Shown here: positions 8,586 through 17,480 of the stretch, in pieces
Position numbering within the stretch: position 1 is the stretch's first letter
Layout: every line of letters begins with the position of its first letter
Source of the DNA: Lachnospiraceae bacterium
Lineage (GTDB): Bacteria; Bacillota; Clostridia; Lachnospirales; Lachnospiraceae
Direction: 5' to 3'
Assembly (NCBI GenBank): GCA_900753305.1
Contig: CAADYR010000091.1
Coordinates: forward strand, 32,067 to 96,066
DNA length: 64,000 nucleotides
Program-made: the position numbers and the translations under genes
The notes under the pieces: generated by a model
What the model was told of the DNA's origin: nothing
The model's input: only the letters and a program-made list of their open reading frames with translations
The model's database searches: none

Positions 8586-9512
8586 ATGCAGCAATTTCAG
8601 GTCAGAACGGATTTGGCATTAGAGGCGACAGAAAGCGTCAAAAAGCAGGAAGCGGGAGAAATCCGTGGCGTCGTCATGGAAGAGTACGATGTGCTGGAGG
8701 ATGTGCATATCACAAAAGTGGTTGTAAAAAGTAAAAATGCGCAGAAAAGTCTTGGAAAGCCTATCGGAACATATATTACTTTGGAAGCTGCTTCGTTACA
8801 GGAAAATGATGAAGATTATCATCGGGAAATATCCGAGGAACTTGCAAAACAGTTGCAGGATATTTTGCCGGGTATTACAGATAAAGAACAGGCAGTTCTG
8901 GTCGTAGGACTTGGTAATCGTGAGGTAACTGCGGATTCCCTGGGACCGTGCACAGTTGATAATCTTTTTATCACCAGACATATTATCAGGGAGTATGGGA
9001 GACAGGCATATCATGCAGATAAGATGCACGAAGTAAGTAGTCTGGTGCCGGGTGTAATGGCAAAGACGGGAATGGAAACATCAGAAATTATCAAGGGAGT
9101 CATATCAGAGACTAAACCGGACATAGTTATAGTAATAGATGCCCTGGCGGCAAGAAGTATCAGAAGGCTAAACAGGACAATACAGATTACGGATACCGGG
9201 ATACATCCGGGTTCTGGAGTGGGAAATCACAGAAACGCACTGACGAGAGAAAGCCTGGGAGTTCCTGTAATTGCAATGGGAATTCCTATGGTTGTAGATG
9301 CTGCGACTATTGTGTGTGATGCTTTGGAACAGATATCAAGGGAATCTCTCGAATATTTCAGGAATAGTGAGGACACACAGCTTCATAATATGTATGTGAC
9401 GTCCAAAAACATTGATGAAACAACAAAGCGATTAAGTTATACATTATCAGAGGCAATTAACATTGCACTGGATATGGAGGGGGGACAGTCAGATGAAAAG
9501 GATCATGGCTAA
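8586..9512 (+). CDS. gpr: Germination protease (spore protease)
   Basis: A 308-residue aspartate-type endoprotease of the A25 family. It degrades small acid-soluble spore proteins at germination and is itself made as a self-cleaved zymogen in the forespore. The N-terminal FQVRTDLALEA, the VVGLGNREVTADSLGP block and VIDALAARSIRRLNRTIQITDTGIHPGSGVGNHR region are characteristic. The frame is open from 8322 but the ATG at 8586 gives the family's normal start. Its 3' end overlaps spoIIP by 20 bases. Together with spoIIP and sigK it indicates a sporulating lineage, though not that this strain sporulates. Confidence 0.95.
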   Translation: MQQFQVRTDLALEATESVKKQEAGEIRGVVMEEYDVLEDVHITKVVVKSKNAQKSLGKPIGTYITLEAASLQENDEDYHREISEELAKQLQDILPGITDKEQAVLVVGLGNREVTADSLGPCTVDNLFITRHIIREYGRQAYHADKMHEVSSLVPGVMAKTGMETSEIIKGVISETKPDIVIVIDALAARSIRRLNRTIQITDTGIHPGSGVGNHRNALTRESLGVPVIAMGIPMVVDAATIVCDALEQISRESLEYFRNSEDTQLHNMYVTSKNIDETTKRLSYTLSEAINIALDMEGGQSDEKDHG

Positions 9513-10767
9513 GGAAAAGGGGATATTGCTTGGAATATTCATATTGTGTATGATTCTGGGAATGCAGGCAATAGCAGAGATCAGAAACAGACCTGATACA
9601 CTGCGGAAATGGATATATGAAGAAATTGCACAACAGTGCAGTGAATTATGGAGTCCTGTACTGAGTTATACAGACAGTCGATGGAAAAGAGGAGATTTTG
9701 CAGAACAGGTGAGAAGTTTTTTGTGGAACCAGATTCCATTATACCAATATATTCAGGATATGGAAACTGAATCGACATGTATTCAGTCTGAACCAGTGTA
9801 TGATGCGGTATGGGTATTGGGCAGAATATCCTCTGATGAAACAGAGGAAGACCTTCAACGTTCTGTTCAGGAGGAAAATGAGGAGGCTATGCTGTCAGAA
9901 CAAAGTAGAGATGCAGAAGTAATAAAAGATACACAGCAACAATTGGAATCAATAGTCGGACCGGCAACAGATTTTGTGCCGGCAGAAAGCAAAACGGTTA
10001 CGTATCTGCCATCACAGCTTTCAGATCCAAAGTTCATTAAAGAGCAGTTTTTTACGGAAGATGCTACAACACAGATAAATCTTGAACGACTGGATATTCA
10101 TAAACTGTTAGGATTTGATGCTGCTCTGAAGCAGGATGCTTCCATGCCACAGATTCTGATCTATCATACACATTCACAAGAGGGATATGCGGATTCTGTA
10201 CCAACTGATGCATCAACGACCATTATGGGGGTAGGAGAATATTTGAGTGCATTATTAAGAAATGAATATGGATATCAGGTGCTTCATCATATGGGGCAAT
10301 ATGATGTGGAAAGCAGGGACTATGCCTATTCCAATGCTGCAGTGGGTCTGGAAAAAGTATTGACAGAGAATCCGTCCATAGAGGTCATTATTGACCTTCA
10401 TCGTGATGAAATGCGGGAAGATGTGAGGCTGGTAACCGATATTCAGGGAAGGAAAACTGCAAAGTTTATGTTTTTTAATGGATTAAGTTATACACGGGAA
10501 AGAGGAGAGATCACAACACTTCCGAATCCTTACATACAGGAAAATCTGGCATTTGCCTTTCAGATGAAACTGGCAGCAGAGGAATATTATCCGGGACTTA
10601 CCAGAAAAAGTTATTTAAAAGGGTACCGGTATAATCTGCAGTATCGTCCTAAAAGTCTGCTGATAGAATTGGGGGCACAGACCAATACTTTACAGGAAGC
10701 ATTGAACGCATGCCATCCATTGGCACATATTATTGATATGGTGCTTCGCGGAGAAATGCAGGAATAG
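9493..10767 (+). CDS. spoIIP: Stage II sporulation protein P
   Basis: A 424-residue membrane-anchored peptidoglycan amidase/endopeptidase that works with SpoIID and SpoIIM in septal thinning and engulfment. One N-terminal membrane segment (about residues 8-26, GILLGIFILCMILGMQ) precedes an acidic linker and the C-terminal catalytic domain. Zinc-site style motifs ILIYHTHSQEGY, VIIDLHRDEMRED and SLLIELGAQTNT are intact. The ATG at 9493 follows GGAGGGGGG closely and lies inside the end of gpr, so the two are translationally coupled. The neighbour order gpr-spoIIP-lepA-hemW is conserved in Firmicutes. Confidence 0.94.
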   Translation: MKRIMAKEKGILLGIFILCMILGMQAIAEIRNRPDTLRKWIYEEIAQQCSELWSPVLSYTDSRWKRGDFAEQVRSFLWNQIPLYQYIQDMETESTCIQSEPVYDAVWVLGRISSDETEEDLQRSVQEENEEAMLSEQSRDAEVIKDTQQQLESIVGPATDFVPAESKTVTYLPSQLSDPKFIKEQFFTEDATTQINLERLDIHKLLGFDAALKQDASMPQILIYHTHSQEGYADSVPTDASTTIMGVGEYLSALLRNEYGYQVLHHMGQYDVESRDYAYSNAAVGLEKVLTENPSIEVIIDLHRDEMREDVRLVTDIQGRKTAKFMFFNGLSYTRERGEITTLPNPYIQENLAFAFQMKLAAEEYYPGLTRKSYLKGYRYNLQYRPKSLLIELGAQTNTLQEALNACHPLAHIIDMVLRGEMQE

Positions 10768-10777
10768 CGGATAATCA

Positions 10778-10807
10778 TAGACAATAAGGGAATTTATGTG
10801 TTATAAT
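10778..10807 (+). promoter_or_regulatory. Candidate sigma-A promoter for lepA-hemW
   Basis: TAGACA, 18 bases, then TATAAT with a TGTG just before the -10. It lies in the 103-base gap after spoIIP and would let the housekeeping genes lepA and hemW be expressed outside sporulation. Confidence 0.6.
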
Positions 10808-10870
10808 CTATTAGATTATGGCAACCATCACCGAGTGTGCTGGCTGCATGTTTGAGTATGGAGGAAGATT

Positions 10871-12688
10871 ATGTCACATATAGACCAGAGTAAGATCAGA
10901 AATTTCTGTATTGTTGCCCATATTGATCATGGCAAATCAACTTTGGCAGATAGAATTATTGAGAAAACAGGTCTGCTGACCAGCAGAGAAATGCAGGAGC
11001 AGGTACTTGATAATATGGATCTGGAGCGTGAAAGAGGCATTACGATCAAGGCACAGGCGGTAAGAACTGTATATAAGGCACAGGATGGTGAAGAATACAT
11101 CTTTAATCTGATAGATACTCCCGGGCATGTTGACTTTAATTACGAAGTCAGCAGGGCATTGGCTGCATGCGACGGTGCAATTCTTGTTGTAGATGCGGCG
11201 CAGGGAATTGAGGCACAGACTCTGGCAAATGTATATCTGGCACTGGATCATGATCTGGATGTATTTCCGGTAATTAATAAGATCGATCTGCCCAGTGCAC
11301 AGCCGGAATGGGTCAAAAATGAAATTGAAGATGTTATCGGAATTGAAGCACAGGATGCGCCTCTGATCTCAGCAAAGAACGGAATCGGTATTGATGAAGT
11401 ACTGGAAGCGATCGTACACAAAATTCCGGCGCCTAAAGGTAGTGTGGACAATCCTTTACAGGCATTGATCTTTGATTCATTATATGATTCCTACAAAGGC
11501 GTCATTGTATTTTGCCGTGTTATGGAAGGCAGGGTAGCCAAAGGAACTACGATCCGAATGATGGCGACGGGTGCTACAGCAGATGTAGTAGAGGTAGGAT
11601 ATTTTGGGGCTGGACAGTTTATTCCATGTGAAGAACTTACGGCCGGAATGGTAGGTTATATTACTGCGTCTATTAAGAACGTGAAGGATACAGCAGTAGG
11701 TGATACTGTCACAGATGCGAACAGACCATGTGAAGCACCGCTTCCGGGGTATAAGAAAGTACAGTCAATGGTTTACTGTGGACTCTATCCTGCAGATGGA
11801 GCCAAGTATCCTGATCTGAGGGATGCATTGGAGAAATTGCAGTTGAATGATGCTTCACTGTATTACGAACCGGAAACATCCATTGCACTTGGATTTGGTT
11901 TCCGATGCGGATTCCTGGGATTACTGCACCTTGAGATTATTCAGGAGAGACTTGAGAGGGAGTATAATCTGGATCTTGTCACAACAGCACCCGGTGTTAT
12001 TTATAAGGTTCATAAGACTAATGGTGAAGTGATAGAATTGACTAACCCGTCTAATCTGCCCGACCCTTCTGAAATAGATTATATGGAAGAACCTATTGTA
12101 AATGCTGAGGTTATGGTCACAACAGAATATATTGGTTCCATTATGGAATTGTGTCAGGAGAGACGAGGCCGTTATCTTGGAATGGAGTATGTAGAAGGAA
12201 CACGTGCATTACTCAAATATGAACTGCCACTTAATGAAATCATTTATGATTTCTTTGATGCATTGAAATCACGTTCAAGGGGCTATGCTTCTTTTGATTA
12301 TGATATAAAAGGATATGAACAGTCTGAACTTGTTAAACTTGATATTCTGATCAATCATGAAGAAGTGGATGCATTATCCTTCATTGTGCATAAAGATTCT
12401 GCTTATGAAAGAGGCAGAAAGATGTGCGAAAAGTTAAAGGATGAAATTCCAAGGCATTTATTTGAAATACCGATTCAGGCAGCAGTAGGTGGTAAGATCA
12501 TTGCGCGTGAAACGGTGAAAGCAATGCGTAAGGATGTCCTTGCAAAATGCTATGGCGGTGATATATCGCGTAAGAAGAAACTGTTAGAGAAGCAGAAAGA
12601 GGGTAAGAAGCGTATGCGTCAGGTTGGCAATGTGGAAATCCCTCAGAGTGCGTTTATGGCAGTTCTGAAACTGGATGATGATAAATAA
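10871..12688 (+). CDS. lepA: Elongation factor 4 (LepA), back-translocating GTPase
   Basis: A 605-residue translational GTPase close to EF-G that acts on ribosomes. It has G1 (AHIDHGKSTLADRI), G2 (RERGITIKAQ), G3 (DTPGHVDF), G4 (NKIDLP) and G5 (SAKNGIG). The LepA-specific C-terminal domain is present, with AVGGKIIARETVKAMRKDVLAKCYGGD and the KKKLLEKQKEGKKRM tail. Length is typical. GGAGGA precedes the ATG. It is followed after 23 bases by hemW, the usual partner. Confidence 0.97.
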   Translation: MSHIDQSKIRNFCIVAHIDHGKSTLADRIIEKTGLLTSREMQEQVLDNMDLERERGITIKAQAVRTVYKAQDGEEYIFNLIDTPGHVDFNYEVSRALAACDGAILVVDAAQGIEAQTLANVYLALDHDLDVFPVINKIDLPSAQPEWVKNEIEDVIGIEAQDAPLISAKNGIGIDEVLEAIVHKIPAPKGSVDNPLQALIFDSLYDSYKGVIVFCRVMEGRVAKGTTIRMMATGATADVVEVGYFGAGQFIPCEELTAGMVGYITASIKNVKDTAVGDTVTDANRPCEAPLPGYKKVQSMVYCGLYPADGAKYPDLRDALEKLQLNDASLYYEPETSIALGFGFRCGFLGLLHLEIIQERLEREYNLDLVTTAPGVIYKVHKTNGEVIELTNPSNLPDPSEIDYMEEPIVNAEVMVTTEYIGSIMELCQERRGRYLGMEYVEGTRALLKYELPLNEIIYDFFDALKSRSRGYASFDYDIKGYEQSELVKLDILINHEEVDALSFIVHKDSAYERGRKMCEKLKDEIPRHLFEIPIQAAVGGKIIARETVKAMRKDVLAKCYGGDISRKKKLLEKQKEGKKRMRQVGNVEIPQSAFMAVLKLDDDK

Positions 12689-12711
12689 AGAATGAATCAG
12701 GAGGGATGTGT

Positions 12712-13848
12712 ATGAAAACACTCAGTGTGTATATCCACATCCCTTTTTGTGTGCAAAAATGTAATTATTGTGACTTTTTATCAGCCCCTGCAGCAAAGCC
12801 TGCAAGAAAGCAGTATTTAGAAGCACTCAAAAAGGAAATTATGCAGGAATCCCTGCAATATGTGGAATATTCTGTACAAAGTGTGTTCTTTGGGGGTGGG
12901 ACACCTTCTATTTTGGACGGAGAAAAGATAGGAGATTGCATGAAAGTACTCAGAGATCATTTCAGGATATCTTCTACGGCGGAAATAACGATGGAAATGA
13001 ATCCGGGTACAGCCAGTCTGGAAAAATTAACTGTATTAAAACAGGCAGGAATTAACAGACTGAGTATAGGGTTACAGTCAACAGATGATGCGCAGTTGAA
13101 AATGCTGGGGCGTATTCATACGTATGAGGAATTTCTAAAAATATATCAGGATGCGAGAATTGTCGGTTTTAATAATATTAATGTAGATCTGATGTCTTCA
13201 CTCCCAGGACAGAAGGAAGAAGACTGGGAACTTACATTGCAACGTGTTCTGGCATTGCAACCTGAACATATTTCGGCATATAGTCTGATCATTGAAGAAG
13301 GAACACCGCTTTATCGGAATCTGGAACAATACCCTCCAATTCCCGATGAGGATGAGGACAGGAAAATGTATAGCAGAACAAAAGAATTACTGGCGCAGAA
13401 AGGATATCATCGCTATGAGATATCTAATTATGCCAGGGAGAATTTTGAATGCAGGCACAACAGCGCATACTGGATTCGTGACAATTATGCAGGATTTGGA
13501 CTGGGAGCTTCTTCCATGGTAGATAATTGCAGGTGGAAAAATACGGATAATATGCAGTATTATCTGCAACAGGTTCAGTCCGGAAACAGCGTGAAAGAGG
13601 AAATTCACAAACTGAGTGTGCAGGAATGTATGGAAGAATTCATGTATCTGGGACTTCGCATGATGAAGGGCGTGTCTGAAGAAGAATTTGAGCAGTTATA
13701 TGGACAACCGATAGATAATGTTTATGGAGAAGTGCTTAATAAATGGAAACAGACAGGGTATTTATGCAGAGAGAACGGACGAATCAGTCTTACAGATAAA
13801 GGAATCGATGTAAGTAATGTTATTTTAGCTGATTTCTTACTGGATTAA
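12712..13848 (+). CDS. hemW: Radical SAM heme chaperone HemW
   Basis: A 378-residue radical SAM protein related to oxygen-independent coproporphyrinogen oxidase HemN but now regarded as a heme chaperone. The cluster motif CxxxCxxC is in YIHIPFCVQKCNYCDF. The downstream VFFGGGTPSIL, EMNPGT and INRLSIGLQS motifs fit the HemN/HemW family. It lacks the extra Cys just after the motif that marks true HemN. ATG 12712 is preferred over ATG 12706, because AGGAGGG ends only at 12705. Confidence 0.92.
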   Translation: MKTLSVYIHIPFCVQKCNYCDFLSAPAAKPARKQYLEALKKEIMQESLQYVEYSVQSVFFGGGTPSILDGEKIGDCMKVLRDHFRISSTAEITMEMNPGTASLEKLTVLKQAGINRLSIGLQSTDDAQLKMLGRIHTYEEFLKIYQDARIVGFNNINVDLMSSLPGQKEEDWELTLQRVLALQPEHISAYSLIIEEGTPLYRNLEQYPPIPDEDEDRKMYSRTKELLAQKGYHRYEISNYARENFECRHNSAYWIRDNYAGFGLGASSMVDNCRWKNTDNMQYYLQQVQSGNSVKEEIHKLSVQECMEEFMYLGLRMMKGVSEEEFEQLYGQPIDNVYGEVLNKWKQTGYLCRENGRISLTDKGIDVSNVILADFLLD

Positions 13849-13883
13849 GGATGTCCACTGGCATTTTAATTTTGTGGAAAGGC

Positions 13884-13911
13884 ACAGAAAGTAAGTTTTT
13901 TTCATAGAATA
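13884..13911 (+). promoter_or_regulatory. Candidate sigma-K/sigma-E type promoter before sigK
   Basis: CATAGAATA fits the sigma-K -10 consensus CATANNNTA exactly, and an AC lies 17 bases upstream as in sigma-K -35 elements. The same -10 also resembles sigma-E (CATANAAT). In Bacillus sigK is transcribed by sigma-E and autoregulated by sigma-K. The motif is short, so the match is suggestive only. Confidence 0.4.
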
Positions 13912-13936
13912 GTAGAAAGACTTGCGGGGGCGTACC

Positions 13937-14587
13937 TTGAAAACCTTTCAACAGCCATTATCAGCACAGGATGAAGCCTGTTATCTTCAAATCATGCATG
14001 ATGAGAATACTCAGGCAGCTTTGGAGGCGCGCCAGATATTGATCGAAAGAAACCTTCGCCTGGTGGCGCACGTAGCTAAGAAATATGCCGGCGCCGGGGA
14101 AGAAATGGAGGATTTAATATCCGTAGGGACAATTGGTCTGATCAAGGCAATAGCGACTTTTAAACAGGAGAAAGGCAGCAGACTTGCAACCTATGCCGCC
14201 AAATGCATTGATAATGAATTATTGATGATGTTCCGTGCCAGAAAGAAAGTGACCAGGGAGATATCTTTATATGAACCGATAGGGACGGATAAAGAAGGAA
14301 ATGAAATCAACCTGTTGGAAATCTGTGTGCAGGAGCAATCAGATGTAGTAGAGAAACTGGATACTTCTGATAAAATAAGCAGTTTGTCAGAATTGATCCG
14401 GAATAAATTAAATGCAAGAGAACGAGAAATCATCATACTTCGGTATGGATTGGCCAATGGACATGAAATGACGCAGCGTGAGATTGGAATTATGCTTGGA
14501 ATTTCAAGAAGTTATGTATCCAGAATTGAGAAAAGAGCATTGGAGAAGCTTCGCGCGGGACTGGAAGAGAGGCATTTTGAATCCTAG
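13937..14587 (+). CDS. sigK: RNA polymerase sporulation sigma factor SigK
   Basis: A 216-residue sigma-70 family factor that drives late mother-cell genes in sporulation. Region 2 is LIERNLRLVAHVAKKY...EDLISVGTIGLIKAI...LATYAAKCIDNELLM. SLYEPIGTDKEGNEI is specific to SigK rather than SigE, and region 4 ends with GISRSYVSRIEKRALEKL. A TTG at 13937 with GGGGG six bases upstream is chosen; TTG at 13922 has no ribosome site. From this start the conserved FQQPLS begins at about residue 4, so no room is left for the roughly 20-residue pro-sequence of Bacillus pro-sigma-K, as in some clostridia. The gene is not interrupted by a skin element. Confidence 0.9.
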   Translation: MKTFQQPLSAQDEACYLQIMHDENTQAALEARQILIERNLRLVAHVAKKYAGAGEEMEDLISVGTIGLIKAIATFKQEKGSRLATYAAKCIDNELLMMFRARKKVTREISLYEPIGTDKEGNEINLLEICVQEQSDVVEKLDTSDKISSLSELIRNKLNAREREIIILRYGLANGHEMTQREIGIMLGISRSYVSRIEKRALEKLRAGLEERHFES

Positions 14588-14631
14588 AGAGTATGATTTT
14601 TTACATTTCAGTACGAGTTTTTACATTTGGC

Positions 14632-14661
14632 TTGAGACTGACTGTTTTAATATGTTATAAC
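14632..14661 (+). promoter_or_regulatory. Candidate sigma-A promoter for comM-dprA
   Basis: TTGAGA, 18 bases, then TATAAC in the 106-base gap after sigK. Just upstream the string TTTTTACATTT occurs twice, 18 bases apart, which could be a regulator half-site or chance in AT-rich DNA. Confidence 0.5.
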
Positions 14662-14693
14662 TACTCATACTTTGAAAAGAGAGGTTATGACAT

Positions 14694-16262
14694 ATGTACA
14701 GTAAAATTTATACCGGGGCGATCAGCGGGATTGAAAGTCTGATTGCTACAGTTGAGGTGGACGTGTCGACAGGCATGCCCACTTTTGAAATGGTGGGGTT
14801 GTTGAATCATGAAGTACGTGAGGCAAAGGAACGTGTCAAAGTAGCTTTAAAAAATACACATATAGAGATTCCTGCAAAAAAAATCACTGTCAGCATATCA
14901 CCAGCAGACATGCGAAAGGAAGGTGCTGCATATGATTTACCAGTAGCGATAGGGGTGTTGGTATCTCTTGGACATCTTCTCCCGGAAAGAATTCAAAATA
15001 CCCTGATAGTCGGAGAGCTGGGATTAAACGGGGAAGTCAAACCGGTAAAAGGAATACTGCCAATTGTGCGGAAGGCAAAGCAGAGTGGATGCATGCGCTG
15101 TATCGTTCCTTATGAGAATGCCAGGGAAGGTGCAATTATTGAAGAAATCGAGGTAATTGGAGTCAGTACATTAGAACAGACGATAGAATATCTGCTCAAA
15201 CCGGAAAAGGACAAGGCATCTGTAATCGCTCCCACGATTTACAGTAAGGATCTGCAGCGGAATAAAGAGGAAACGTATGATGTTGACTTTTCTGATATTA
15301 ATGGACAGGAAAGTGTTAAACGTGCGATGGAAGTTGCTGCTGCGGGGTTCCATCATATTCTGATGATTGGTCCGCCAGGCTCCGGTAAAACAATGATGGC
15401 GAAGCGGCTGCCTACGATTTTACCGGATCTGACTATGGAAGAAAGCCTGGAAGTATCTACCATTTACAGCGTAGCAGGCCAATTGGATACACAACAGGCA
15501 TTGATTATGCATAGGCCGGTATTGTCGCCACATCATACGATTTCAGAACAGGCACTTGCAGGTGGAGGAAGAATCCCCAAACCGGGTGTTATTTCACTTG
15601 CACATAGAGGTGTGCTTTTTATGGATGAACTTCCTGAATTCAGAAGAGGTGTGTTGGAAATATTAAGACAGCCATTGGAAGATAAGCAGATACATATTGC
15701 CAGAACCTATGGAAGCTTCACATATCCTGCTGATTTTATGCTGGTAGCTGCAATGAATCCATGTCCCTGTGGATTTTATCCGGACAGGAATAAGTGTAAT
15801 TGTTCAGAGAATGAAGTGAAACGATACCTTAACAGAATATCAGGACCTATACTTGACAGAATCGATGTCGCAGTGGAAGCGCCCAGAGTAGATATCAGGC
15901 AGCTATCCAGAGTAGAGCATAATGAGAGCAGCGCAGATATCAGGGAGCGGGTTGAAAGTGCCAGAAAAAGGCAGAAAATGAGATATGCAGGAACCAGATA
16001 CCGTTTCAATGCGGAATTAAGTTCCGGTGATATACGCACCTATTGTTCTTTGGGAGATGAGGAACAGACACTGATGGAAAAGGTATTTTATCAGATGAAT
16101 CTGTCAGCGAGAGCCTATCATAAAATTATTAAAGTTGCCCGTACAATTGCTGATCTGGATGGGGCAGATGAAATTAACTGTATGCATCTGAAAGAAGCAA
16201 TATGTTATCGAACCAATGATTCCAAGTATTGGAACGGAGGAAATGGAACATATGGCATATAA
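14694..16262 (+). CDS. comM: ComM/YifB-family Mg-chelatase-like AAA+ ATPase
   Basis: A 522-residue AAA+ protein. In naturally competent bacteria ComM is a hexameric helicase that extends branch migration during integration of transforming DNA. The N-terminal Lon-protease-like fold (about 1-180) carries PTFEMVGLLNHEVREAKERV. The ATPase has Walker A MIGPPGSGKTMMAKRLP, Walker B GVLFMDELPEF and a sensor region with AAMNPCPCGFYPD. The Cys-containing loop and C-terminal Mg-chelatase domain are intact. The ribosome site AGAGAGG precedes ATG 14694. It overlaps dprA by 11 bases, and the pair implies a DNA-uptake or recombination role. Confidence 0.93.
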   Translation: MYSKIYTGAISGIESLIATVEVDVSTGMPTFEMVGLLNHEVREAKERVKVALKNTHIEIPAKKITVSISPADMRKEGAAYDLPVAIGVLVSLGHLLPERIQNTLIVGELGLNGEVKPVKGILPIVRKAKQSGCMRCIVPYENAREGAIIEEIEVIGVSTLEQTIEYLLKPEKDKASVIAPTIYSKDLQRNKEETYDVDFSDINGQESVKRAMEVAAAGFHHILMIGPPGSGKTMMAKRLPTILPDLTMEESLEVSTIYSVAGQLDTQQALIMHRPVLSPHHTISEQALAGGGRIPKPGVISLAHRGVLFMDELPEFRRGVLEILRQPLEDKQIHIARTYGSFTYPADFMLVAAMNPCPCGFYPDRNKCNCSENEVKRYLNRISGPILDRIDVAVEAPRVDIRQLSRVEHNESSADIRERVESARKRQKMRYAGTRYRFNAELSSGDIRTYCSLGDEEQTLMEKVFYQMNLSARAYHKIIKVARTIADLDGADEINCMHLKEAICYRTNDSKYWNGGNGTYGI

Positions 16263-17373
16263 TATAGAAGAAACGCGCGAAGCGTCATATGCTGTATGGC
16301 TGGAGACAATACAGGGGTTTGGGAGGACACGCCTGTATCAGTTGGTAGAACTGGCAGGTTCGGCGCAAAAAGCATATCAGATGACGCCTGCAGATATTGC
16401 TTTTCTGTTTGGGCAAAAGGCATCACAGAAATGGGAAAAACATAAAGAACAGTATGTGCCGGAACAGCTATATAAAGATTATATTGAAAAAGGTATACGA
16501 TATACCTTCTATAAAATGAAGGATTTTCCGGATAAACTGAAAAATATACCGGACCCTCCGTTTGGAATCTATTACAGAGGAATGCTGCCAGAATCTTCCA
16601 GACCTGCTATTGCCATGATAGGAGCCAGAAAATACAGTGATTATGGACGATGCATGGCAGAACAGTTTGCAGCTTGTTTTGGAAGAAACAGGATCACAGT
16701 AATCAGTGGCATGGCATTGGGAGTGGACGGGATCAGTCAGCGGGCAGCATTAAAATCCGGTGGAATATCTTATGGGGTACTGGGTTGTGGGGTGGATGTT
16801 GTTTATCCTGAAACGAATCGAAATCTGTATGAGCAGTTGGTTTGTCAGGGAGGAGTAATATCGGAATATCCACCGGGAACAGTACCCAAAGCAGGACTGT
16901 TTCCCCAGAGAAACCGCATTATCAGTGCCTTGGCAGACGTTATACTGGTCGTTGAGGCGAGGCCTAAGAGCGGAACTCTGATCACGGTGGATATGGCGCT
17001 TGAACAGGGAAAAGAAGTATATGTTATTCCCGGCAGATGTACAGATCAATTGAGCATGGGCTGCAACAGGCTATTGAGACAGGGAGCACTGGTAGCAACC
17101 TGTGCAGAGGATATTATGCAGGATATGGGGTGGCAGCAGATGGATCACACAGAAGAAACAACAGATAAACAATATGAGAATTTGTCCAAAGCAGCAGTTG
17201 ATATACTGGCAGTTCTGGAGGTTCTTCCATGTACGCGTGAAGATATCATAACAGCACTTGCGGATGGAAGATATGGATATTCTGTTTCGCAGATATGTCA
17301 GGGCATTACGGAACTGGAACTGGAGGGGCTGGCAGCGCGTGTGGGAGGACAATATAAAAGAACACAATTGTAG
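16252..17373 (+). CDS. dprA: DNA-processing protein DprA
   Basis: A 373-residue protein that binds incoming single-stranded DNA and loads RecA in natural transformation. The Rossmann-like core has PAIAMIGARKYSDYGR, VISGMALGVDGISQRAAL, GVLGCGVDVVYPETN, LFPQRNRIISALADVILVVEA and SGTLITVDMALEQG. A short helical N-terminal domain and a C-terminal winged-helix-like segment flank it. ATG 16252 is preferred (GGAGG 11 bases upstream); ATG 16243 is only two bases from that site. The start lies inside the end of comM, so the two are probably coupled. topA follows with its own promoter. Confidence 0.94.
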   Translation: MAYNIEETREASYAVWLETIQGFGRTRLYQLVELAGSAQKAYQMTPADIAFLFGQKASQKWEKHKEQYVPEQLYKDYIEKGIRYTFYKMKDFPDKLKNIPDPPFGIYYRGMLPESSRPAIAMIGARKYSDYGRCMAEQFAACFGRNRITVISGMALGVDGISQRAALKSGGISYGVLGCGVDVVYPETNRNLYEQLVCQGGVISEYPPGTVPKAGLFPQRNRIISALADVILVVEARPKSGTLITVDMALEQGKEVYVIPGRCTDQLSMGCNRLLRQGALVATCAEDIMQDMGWQQMDHTEETTDKQYENLSKAAVDILAVLEVLPCTREDIITALADGRYGYSVSQICQGITELELEGLAARVGGQYKRTQL

Positions 17374-17400
17374 ATTATTCGTGAAATTTGCTAATTTTAC

Positions 17401-17429
17401 TTGCAACACTGAAAAATATGGTGTATAGT
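17401..17429 (+). promoter_or_regulatory. Candidate sigma-A promoter for topA
   Basis: TTGCAA, 17 bases, then TATAGT, 51 bases upstream of the topA start. Spacing is ideal and the position fits. Confidence 0.65.
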
Positions 17430-17480
17430 GGTTCACGATTACAAAAAATCATCAAATTGTATGTGATAAGGGGTAACTTT

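Noticed and set aside
8498..8734. Open frame overlapping the start of gpr
   Set aside because: Out of frame with the clear gpr protein; composition and lack of a ribosome site mark it as a shadow.
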